From Eutypella sp. D-1 (Eukaryota; Ascomycota; Sordariomycetes; Xylariales; Diatrypaceae), in assembly GCA_023313575.1 (NCBI GenBank), contig JAJTTP010000011.1, forward strand, positions 1,302,001-1,366,000: a stretch of 64,000 bases of DNA, written 5' to 3'. The notes beneath the pieces were generated by a model. That model was not told where the DNA came from and did no database searches. It was given only the letters and a program-made list of their open reading frames with translations. The position numbers and the translations under genes are program-made. Of the stretch, positions 54,373 to 64,000 are shown in pieces (position 1 is the first letter of the stretch; each line of letters begins with the position of its first letter).

Positions 54373-55376
54373 GGTACTTACAACGTAGGTCGGTACGGGA
54401 CTACTCTACTAAGTAGACGATCTGGATTTACATCTGCACATCCATCGTCCACCACTTCACCATCCTTTTCTTCTTCTCTTTTTTTACTGACCGGCCTCTC
54501 CCTAACCCTCTCCCTCGCTCTATCTAATTATCACTCTTTTGTCGCCGTCATTTCTCTTGAGATTCTTCCTTCTAGACCGTTTTTACCTTGGTCCTTGATA
54601 CCCTCTTGCCTCTCCTCATCCTTCCCCCTTATCTCTTCCCTCTTCTCTCATCTTAACTCCCTGTTCCTTGTACTTCGAGTTGATTTCCTTCCTTCACTTC
54701 GATTTGACCCCCCACCTTTCCCTTTCCCACCTTCAAACGACATTTTATTCTAATTTTTTTTCTTCTTCTTGTCGGTATTCAATGTTTAACCGACCATTAC
54801 TTTTTTTCCTCTAATGTCTTACGATACATTTCCTTACCTAACAAGAATTACAAGTTGACATAGAGTCCGCGAATTAGCCAGTTTGCGACCAGCCTCCATC
54901 TTATAACTGACATATACCCGTGGACCTACTTGCCTAGGAAAACCTACCTAGGAACTTACCTAGGAGGTATACATGTCAAACGGTCAAACGACTGATCTTC
55001 ACACAATCTTTTTTTTCCTTCCCGTCCCTGACCGTGCCTTACCGTACCTTACCGTTAAACCATTACTCTATCACTGTTAATCCGATAACGAATCCCCTCA
55101 TCCCCTTCATGATAGCTGTTTAAAACCTCCCGTTGGCCCTACTTAGGTCGAAGTAGTCGAAACGGCCGAAGCTATCAAAACGGTTAAAGAGGTCGACGAC
55201 ATCCGATTGCTAGAAATTCTGAAACCATACCGAGACTTCGTAGTCGGCTGGACCTCCTCCGAACTGCCACCAATCAAACAGGGTAGAGCTTAAAGCCTAT
55301 ATACGACGCCGCCGAGCTCATGCCATTGACCGATTCATATACATTTTCCCCGGTGTGATTTCGATCGACATCTCCA

Positions 55377-58300
55377 ATGCCCTGGCGACCGCTGCCTCGC
55401 ATTGCCTTCGGGGTTGCGACCTACCCCTTCGCTACCCAAGGTGACCATGAACTCCCTTTGGAGATAGGCGACGAACTTTATATCATCGAGGAGACACTGG
55501 ATAATCAATGGCTGCGTGGTTATTTGCTCGCACCCCCCTCCCTCCTCGCCGGCTTGACCTCGGTCAAGGGACAAACACTTGAGGCCCGCGTCTTCTCTGG
55601 CATATTCCCTCGCAGCTGTGTCGAAATTCGTGAGATGCTGGGTGATGACACCGATGAAGTTACAGATGAAAATGGTGCAGCTGGTGGTTCACCTCGACGT
55701 GGAAGTGATTCTGGGAAGAGCGGAGTGGTAGCGCATGACAATAGTCAAACTGCGCGGAACAGGAAACCTAGTAGCGATGACGAGACACGAGCCGCAACCA
55801 CAACTACAGTTATCAAGCGCGAACCCGGCCGCCCTAAGCCACCTGCTCCTGTCCCTATGCTTAAGGTCGGCGACGAGACACCTACCTCCATATCCGAACC
55901 CCTTGTCGACGAGATCGCTTCCTGTCTGCGTGAATGGCATTCCACTAATCTTCACGACCTCCTCCTTTCACGAGAATATCCAAAACTGGAAAAGGTTTCC
56001 CAGCTCATCGAGACTGTCGATTTAGCCCGGCGTCAATTCCTGCACGATGTCCTCACCACCCACGAATATGACGTATTGCGCGAGAAGACGGTATGGAATC
56101 TTGTCAAAGGAAACAAGTTGTGCGGCGGCGAGGTCATAGTACGTGACCCAAAAGAGCGCGGGAGAATATTGGTAGGCGAGGACTCGGTGGTAGAGGTTAC
56201 GCGACTGCAGTCCGTCATGAGTCTGTTGGACGAACCGCCGCAACCCAACGTAGAACCCACAGCACTGCATCATCTGTTAGTCGATGTGAGAAGTTTTGCT
56301 GGTTCTTCAAATGAGCCTACAACTCTGGTGTTGTATCTCGTTGGTAAGTCTGTCGGGGGCACACTGACAGCTCTATCCGAAAGCTACGTAATCGATGTAC
56401 CGGCAGGTGGTACTATGGGACATGTGGCTCGAAATTCTCAGATGCGCACTCTCTTCACCGACCTGTCAGCAACTGATGTCGGCGATGTCCCGTCATCTGA
56501 CTCGGAGCTATACCTCGTCGTTAAAGTCCTCGCACCGCAGCAGATCACGCTGGGAAAGCCTGCTTCAAGGTCAGGAGTCCATTCTCAACCAAGCACACCA
56601 TACTCCAAAGATAAACCCCCTTCGTCCGGTGGCCCAAAGACTTCTAGGAGGAGTTTTATGTGGGGTTCTTCGAGGTCTGCATTCTCTAGGGGAGGAACCA
56701 AGCTAGACGCTCTGTCAGAACAGCCCGAAGAACGCCCCCCGACGAACCGAAGCCGAAGCGAGAGTCGAGATGGCGGCGCGCCTCCTAGCACTGCCGGCTC
56801 AAGAGGCCCACGCTCCTCACTGGATGGAGTGCAGTTTAGCCAGATGATGGCTAACAGGATGGTGGGCATAGGCGTGGTGAAACTCAACCCTTTCATGAGG
56901 CAGGAAGAAGACACAGAGCACGTGGTAACGGTATGGTCGCCATCTGAACGATTTGACGAGAACAATCAAGATGATGACCCTGAGTGGGACGACTTGGTTC
57001 GCAGCCTCCTCAACAGCAGATCGGGCCAGTATGAAAAATCCAGACGCGCAGAAAGGCTCCAAATCCACACGTATCCCTTCCATAGTCCGGATGCCGATGC
57101 ACTGATCAAGTCTACGCCAACTTTACTCTCTGGCATTGGCAAGACGACGAAGATGGGCTTTTCTGGGGCTCCTACAAAACCTCGATCCGACATCTATATT
57201 ACCATCAATGAAGCCCTACTGGCCCGTCAAAATCTTTTGTCACGGTTTGGTGGAAGCGCTACTGCCATCCCCCCGAACACACACGGTTACAACCTAACAG
57301 TCTCTGTGGAAGTTCGCCGGCATTCGGGCGAGAGGGTCGATTCGTGTATATTCCCGTCATCCAATGCAGAAGCACTAAGCGTTTGGAAGTCTTTCGTCGC
57401 GGAGCGCGATGAACATTGGAACGAAACGTTGCGGCTCTCCCTTTCTCCCGCTGACGTCACGGCCACCCATGTCTTCATCACTATTACTGACTTGCCTAAT
57501 ACTCCGTTTGCCATGGCATATCTACCGCTATGGGAACAGGAAGCTTTTATGAGCGATGGGACGCACTCGTTATTATTGTATAAGCTTGATGAGCACACCC
57601 AAACGCCACAGGCTGGGCCCTCTGGCAGGGGTGGCTATTTAACACTTCCGTGGTGTACTCATGGTGACTCGAGTGAGGTAACGGGCCCACTTGCAGTCCT
57701 TCGAGTCGGGACATACCTCTGCAGTACGCGGTTCTCCCAAGATCGTGTTGTTCTGGGCTTGCTCAAGTGGAAGGAGGGTTCCAAGGACGACATCCCCTCA
57801 TTATTGAAGCAGCTGATCTTCGTGCCCGAAATCGAGGTTGTGAAACTTCTAAGCGATGTGCTGGATGCACTATTCGGAATCTTAGTGGAACATCAAGGCC
57901 ACGAGGAGTACGAGGACTCGGTATTCACTGCACTTGTGCGCGTCCTCGGTATAGTGCACGATCGACGGTTCAATCTTGGCCCTATAGTGGACCACTACGC
58001 CGAGAACAAATTCAATTACCCGTTCGCAACACCTTGTCTAGTTAGATCGTTCACCAGGCTACTCTCGAGACCGACTGAACCGGAAATTGCTCGCAAGCTC
58101 CGGGCCGCCCTGAAGGTTGTCCGCCATATCCTCAAGTTTATTATCCACGCGCGAGGTCAGCAGAAGCTGAAGGAGGCCGATATTGGTATTACCGGTAGCA
58201 GCCCTGGCTTCACCCGACACCTACAAACCATTTTCAAAGCGCTCTATGCGATGATGGGAAACAACGCGCCTGTTCTCATCGGCAGCCAGACGCTTGCAGT

Positions 58301-61300
58301 ACAACACTTCCACACCTGGTTGCCAGAGCTCTCCGGCCTACTCACAACTGATGAGATTCTCCATATCGCCATTGATTTCATCGACTCATGTGCGACGGTG
58401 AGGGGCAAGTTGGTCTTGTACAAACTCGTCTTGATAATCAATTATTCAAAACTCGACTTGTTCTCCAAGCCCGAGCAGCGCCAGGCCCTCGGTGCCAACA
58501 CGGCTAGGTGGATCGCACCTCATTGGGGCCACACAGATGAGGTCACTGAGCAATGGAAGGAGCAAGTTCGGCTGTGCTGCTCTATTCTAGCCAGCCAATC
58601 AACATTTCTAGGTCCTGAAATACCCGATCACATACCTAAAATCATCGACTCCTACCTGGCTATTCAGGCAACGGAACTGAAGCCGAAAAAACAACTCTCA
58701 CTCCTCTTCCCCACGTCCTATCCTTTCCCACATAAGCAGATCTCCGGTGATGCAGTGCAGTTCGATGAAGCCTTGATTGAGCTGTCGGCTGTATTATCAG
58801 CACTTTCAAATTCTACCGCCGGCATGCAACTCGAACTAGCCGAAGACGAACTCTCGATCCTCCTGAAGAAGACGCTCCAAGTGCACATGAGCATATTACA
58901 AGGAGAGGCATTCCCATCTACATGGCTTAGCGTTTACATCTTTCATCACAAATCGACTATGGAGACATTGCAGTACCTGGCTAGCATTCTTCTAGAATCA
59001 TTCCTTCCAGACCCAGATGAGGCGGAGGACTTCGATACGGAGCTCTGGAAGATGTTCTTCACCACCCTTCTCAAACTAGTGGGAAGTGGATGCTTGGCTC
59101 TCGAGACCTTTCCCGAGCAGAAACGGAGAGCTGTCTGGAAGATAGCAGGGGATATTCGAAAGGAAGGTGCGGCACTTCTAAGACGGACTTGGGAGGCCAT
59201 CGGCTGGGAAACAAGTCCCGATGAGCGCGCAACTTACGGATTGTCTAAGATGGGAGGGTATCAAGTACAGTACGTACCAACGCTCGTAGGCCCGATTGTT
59301 GAACTCTGCCTTAGCGTCCACGAAGGCCTGAGGAAGATGGCTGTCGAAGTTCTTCAAACTATGATTGTTAGCGAGTGGACGCTCAGTGAGGATCTTTCCG
59401 TCATTCAAACCGAGATGATCGACTACCTCGACATGTTCTTCCAGGGCAAGACGATCACCGAGAGCATTTTGCAGAAGCTCTTCATCGGTGAGCTGCTGGA
59501 TCGGTTCGAGTCGATTTCTAAGATCGATGAAGAACCGTTGTACGCGGCCATTAGGCACCTCGTGGGCACTGTCGACGAGTTCTTAGACCTGCTCGTCGCC
59601 GTCCACGGTGGGGATGTTGCCGGTGAAGCATCGAACATGATCAACCGCCTGCGGCTTATGGAATTTCTGCGTGATATGCAGAAAGAGGAGATCTTCATTC
59701 GATACGTGCACCAGCTTGCGACGCTACAATCTGACGCCAAGAACTACGCCGAAGCGGGCCTGGCACTTCGCCTACATGCTGAATTGTACTGCTGGGACCC
59801 TATCAAACGCGTACCGGCCCTTCTCAATCCAGATCTACCCGAACAGTCTCACTTCGAGCGCAAGGAACGTATCTACTTTGAGATGATCAAGTACTTCGAA
59901 GATGGAGAGGCATGGAGCAGCGCCCTTGCTGCTTATAAGGAGCTTCAGGTGCAATACGAGACCAATATTTTCGATTTCTCGAAACTGGCAAGGACGGAAC
60001 GGGCCATCGCAACGATCTACGAAACCCTGGCGAAGAGCGATAAGCTGGTGCCAAAGTACTTCAAGGTCGTCTTCAAAGGACTAGGATTCCCCCAGCACCT
60101 GCGCGACAAGGCGTTTGTATACGAGGGCACGCCTAATGAGCGGACGTCAGCATTTACGGACCGTATGCAGGAGCAGTTCCAATCTGCCACTATTGTTGCG
60201 TCGGGAGACGTGGACAGTGAAGCCGAAGGGCAATTCTTGGTCGTGTCCAGTCTTAGCCCACATCGCGACCTAAGTCATCAAGTCTACCAACGGGCCCGGG
60301 TACCGCAGCCCATCAGAGATTATCTTCTTTCGGCGAATTCGCGAACGTTCTCCGTGTCGTCTAAGCGTAGCACGAGCGGCCCTGTTCATGAGCACTATGC
60401 CGAGAAGACAATCTACACGACCGCAGAACCTTTCCCGACCATCCTAAGGCGCAGCGAGATCGTCGAAGTGCGCACCGAAAAGCTGAACGCCAAGCAGACA
60501 GCACTGGAGCGTATTGTTCGCAAGACGCAAGAGATGACCATTGTCGAGAAGAAGCTGACCGAAGGCGACAAGGAAGTCGCGCAGTTGATGGTCGACGCCA
60601 TCAGCATTTCGGTAAATCAGGACTCCGAGAATAGTATAATATGCTATCGGCAACTCCTACCTTCTCGCAAACCTAAGGAAGTGGACTACGAGAATAGTGA
60701 TATCGACGATGAGAGCGATGACGATGAGGAAGTCGAGCTGAGCAAGGAAGAAAACGCGATCAAGATGGCACTAGTCGACCATGCGATTATGCTCAAGAGA
60801 TGTTTGACGAGCTTCGCTCGCAGCTCAAATCCGATCCTTAAGAAGGGGTTCGAGGATTTGTACAAACGTAAGTTTTAGGATGCTGTATAAGATGGCGAGC
60901 TTCTACTAACACCGTCCAGATTTCGAGCATGTCTTCGCGCCAGAGATAGCCGTCTTTACACCACCGCCGGCTGCGCGCGACACCGCCACGCCTTCGCCAA
61001 CATGGCGCAGAACAACGCCCGTTGGCGAGACCTCCCCTCCCCGGGGAAACGCAGGCGCCACCCTTGCGAACGGGGCAGGCGTAATTGAGGAGGCAGCGGC
61101 GGCGCAGCCCATCTCGCTTAAGCAGCGAGGGACTAGGCTTAGCTTCCTCGGAGGAAAGAAGAAAGAGCCGCAACCGTCATCCGGCGACTCGACGCCCGTG
61201 CCGCCTAAGAGCGATGCCGAGACGGCCAGTCAGACTAGCAGAGCCAGAGACAACTCGCACCGCCGCAGTAGCTTCTTCAGGACACAGTCAAACGACACGG

Positions 61301-61551
61301 ACGGAAACCTACCAACCCCAACAAACGGTAACGGGGCGGCCACAGGTGCATCCGGTAACTCTGACTGGGTGCCGGACCGCCTCCGGAAGTTTAAGGACAT
61401 CGTAGATGTAGTTGAGAAACAACAAGATAAGGACGGCGGCGACGATTTGAAGAAGACCAGCAGCATTAGGAAGCGATTCAGCACGCTGAAGCTGGGGACA
61501 AAACGCAGCAACCGCGGCCTCATGGGAGGGGTGGAGGAAGAGCAACAGTGA
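55377..61551 (+). CDS. DCK1: DOCK-family Rho/Rac GEF
   Basis: Two exons, 55377-60867 and 60920-61551, separated by a 52 nt intron near the 3' end; 2040 residues. Order: SH3 domain at about 5-85 (GVATYPFATQGDHELPLEIGD, WLRGYL, FPRSCVEI), Ser/Pro-rich linker, DOCK N-terminal region, DHR-1 C2-like domain at about 600-775 (SDIYITINEALLARQNLLS, TATHVFITITDLP), long helical repeats, and a DHR-2 catalytic domain from about 1425 (KNYAEAGLALRLHAELYCWDP, FERKERIYFEMIKYFEDGEAWSSALAAYKEL, YFKVVFKGLGFP, FVYEG). Exon 2 completes DHR-2 (RHFEHVFAPE) and adds a Pro/Ser/Arg-rich tail. Known: DHR-2 loads GTP on Rac/Cdc42-type GTPases and the SH3 partner is an ELMO protein; yeast Dck1-Lmo1 signals to Rho5. Inferred role: polarity, cytoskeleton and stress signalling in hyphae. 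Confidence 0.92.
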
Positions 61552-64000
61552 GCTGAGCTGTGTGCGTAGCATCTAGAGGAAGAAGGATAGCCTAGCCTCA
61601 GGGGAAGAGAGGCCCCAAGGGTACATATGTCTCGTCTGACGGAGTCACAGGAGTACAAATACCTCGTCTTCTATGTTGTTGATATCTTTTTTTTTTCTTT
61701 TTCGTTTTCTGTTCCCTTGTCTTATCTAATTCTTCGTGGATATCCATCAATGCATTGCATTGCCGGATTGGTTAGGGCTAGGCAGGCACGGGCTAGATGC
61801 CGGACTCAATCCCTCGCTAATCCCCTTCCTATTTATGTAAAGTTAAAGTAAAATAAAGTAGATATGAAAGAGGGAGGCAGAATGGCAGGGACGGTGTTCG
61901 GAGCATCATCCCACCTCGACGGGGGATGGGAGGATGGGGTTGGCAGTGTGTGTCCGAGACCCAAAGACGCCGGCTGAACAAGACGGGAAGAGACAGAGAA
62001 CGCGGGTGTTCTTCTTCTCAGCCTGGATAAGGGGGTGGAAAGCCGATAGGCAAGAAGAAAGGATGAGAACGAAAAAAAAGAGACCCAACATGTCTGAGCT
62101 TTCCCACTTGATTGATATCTAGTCTTGCCGGAAAACAAGAAGAAAAAAGATTTCGATCCCGTGCCTCTTTTCCTTGCCCCGTCTGTTCCCTTCTTTTCTA
62201 GCTTCACTTCGAGCCTCTCCCCGCGGTTGTCCGTCCTACTGATGAATTATTGGATCAACTGCCCGATGCATATGCTTTTTTCCCCTTCATTTTCTTTTCG
62301 TTTTCTACTTTGCTCTTATGCCGTGCGCGAGCGCACAGCGCTTTCGAAGCCACCATATGTATGCACATCATCACGCGGCCCGGTTGTATATCTGAAATTT
62401 GTTTAGAGTTCCTATGTATTCTCTCTCACTCACCCCTGTTTCTTTTCTACGACGATTCGTAGCATACGAGGTTCACAAGCCGCCACCGTTCTTGTATCCA
62501 ACTAGATAAATAAATACGTTGTGAACTGCGTTTATGGGGGCGGCCCGCCCGTTAAAGTTGCGGTGGTTATGCAGTGTAGAGGCGTCGTCTCATTCGTTAT
62601 TCGTTTCCGGCTGTCCCATCCATAATTGGGATCTTCGACGCGGTGCAATGGAGTTGTACATAATTTGCGATTTCTTTTTTTTTCTACCCAAGTTATTTTC
62701 CCTTTCCCGCCCCGGAACCCCCACCCTATAGGCAGCAAGCTCGGGCGCCGCTCGTGGCTCCTGTCGCTGATACCACCGGGTCTCAGGTCTTGTAGATTGA
62801 TGCATAGATGCAGGTACTGGTGTCCTGATGTAGGTAGGCTGGGTTGCAGATACCAATTCTACGGATTACAGTAGTTCTCATCTCTGCTTATCTTCTATAA
62901 CGGCAGCCAGCACGCTCCCGGGTTTAAGGTTCCCAGGGGGTCTAGACTCGGGACGTGCCACTAAGCTCCATTGTGGTGGGGGATGATGCCCTCGCATTGT
63001 CCCCATCTAGCGGATAGCGGCAGACGCGATAACTCTATCGTAAAATCGACGCCTATCGCGTCGCGCTGTTTCTCTCCCCCCCGTTTTCGCCGTGCATCTG
63101 GTCTATTGAAAAGCCACATCAGCGGCAGGTGTGGACGGGACATGCATGGGACGCTTGATCGGGCTGGGCTGCGTTGCACATAGCATGTTTTTTTCCCTTT
63201 CTCTTTTCTTTCTACATGCATGTGCATTTTCGGGGGGTGGTGTGGTCTTGACGCCATCTCATTTACTGGTCTGGCCAGGTGGCCCGACGAGATTACCAGG
63301 GGAGGAAAAGGAAAAAAAAGAGGTGAAAAAGATACATGAACGAACACCGGATATCCGAATACTACGTGACTCTACCTAGATGGTTACCTACAGTATATTA
63401 CGCCTGCAGGATTGGTCCCTATGATGAAAGGATCGGCGCTAACTTATATACTGAGTATCCAGATGTGCTCGTGGAATATTTACACTACCTACAGCCATAT
63501 ATATATCCCAGCACCTATAATCCGTAAATTTATCATGAGGGGTCCTAGGAGTGAGGGGCACGGAGTTCTCAACACGGTCAGTCCATTGTAGGTACGGACT
63601 CGATCAGGGGTTTGGGGGCTAACAGGTCGTTGATTTAGTGGGTATTAAGCGATGAACTGGGCCAGGAAACTGGACTAGGATAACGAGGACTCCCCGAGCC
63701 GGGCTCATCGGCCGACAGCCGCCCGCCTACGGGACAGCCGGGCCTACAATGCAATGAGCCAGTCCACGGGGCATGGCTAGTTAGGAGTAGTGAATAATTT
63801 CCACTCACTGACATGACCTTTCGTTCTCCTTGGCAGACGGAGATCGGTTGGAGAAGAGGAACACAACATAATGACGAAAATACCAGGTTGCGATGATGCG
63901 TTCATCGGGGAGACGAATGGGATTCATCGATGGGAAACATCGCTCAATCTGCCAATTTACCGGATTGACGTTCTACCCGTACTGGTATTTGATATCCCGG
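61552..64000. other. Right flank, 2.4 kb, no gene recognised
   Basis: 3' region of the DOCK gene, then pyrimidine- and T-rich sequence with scattered short frames (for example 61833-62207 and 62961-63347 on the minus strand), none with recognisable content. No tRNA or transposon signature seen. A gene starting beyond the edge cannot be excluded. Confidence 0.45.

Larger units (their letters stand above)
51085..55376. other. 4.3 kb gene-poor region
   Basis: AT-rich sequence with no supportable gene. It contains a C tract (51646-51664) and many TACCTA/TAGGTA words, including the palindrome TACCTAGGTA at 54363-54372 and clustered CCTAGG at 54933-54965. A strongly pyrimidine-rich block (about 54430-54840) is followed by the probable DOCK promoter and leader. 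The frame at 53797-54048 and others lack coding support. Confidence 0.5.

Noticed and set aside
1..64000. CRISPR arrays, bacterial-type promoters or operons
   Set aside because: No spaced direct repeats; spliceosomal introns and gene families show a fungal nuclear genome.

Overview
The window is nuclear DNA of a filamentous ascomycete (Pezizomycotina), most likely a Sordariomycete. Genes carry short introns of about 47-130 nt with GTAAGT/GTGAGT-like donors, CTAAC/CTGAC branch sites and YAG acceptors. The products match filamentous-fungal families (Zn2Cys6 regulator, DUF7918, FTA2-like kinase fold, fungal arrestin, GH43 arabinanase, CE1 esterase). Long intergenic stretches are rich in TACCTAGGTA/TAGGTAGG words and C homopolymers. 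There is no operon structure. Coding sequences were built by joining reading frames at splice sites; all joined lengths are multiples of three.

Left arm (1-7.5 kb): a bZIP-ankyrin protein, a putative PD-(D/E)XK nuclease-like protein, an FTA2-like kinase-fold protein and a DUF7918 protein with SUMO-type motifs. The first three look like accessory genes. Middle left (8.6-19.2 kb): the cyclophilin PPIL3/CYP10, a 4 kb gene-poor stretch, an arrestin-like protein, an intron-containing tRNA-Leu(UAG) and, about 620 bp further on the same strand, the tRNA-splicing endonuclease subunit SEN54. A 6.8 kb gene desert follows (19.2-26.0 kb).

Centre (26-39 kb): an uncharacterised protein with a tandemly duplicated domain and two possible first exons, a secreted CE1-type esterase, an O6-alkylguanine-DNA alkyltransferase, a small secreted cysteine-rich protein, an RS/RD-rich protein ending in a HUB1/UBL5 ubiquitin-like domain, and a secreted GH43 endo-arabinanase.

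Right (39.9-49.6 kb): a compact putative catabolic cluster. A Zn2Cys6 regulator is transcribed divergently from a nine-exon 5-oxoprolinase, which is followed by an ACS-family MFS transporter. The shared 473 bp promoter holds two CGG-N6-CCG sites (one an exact TCGG-N6-CCGA, the UaY/Ppr1-type operator) and GATA sites. This suggests a nitrogen-regulated module for 5-oxoproline or a related lactam/hydantoin; it is the most interesting system seen here. A zinc-knuckle orphan, a second gene desert (51-55.4 kb), a DOCK-family Rho-GEF (55.4-61.6 kb) and 2.4 kb of apparently empty sequence complete the window.
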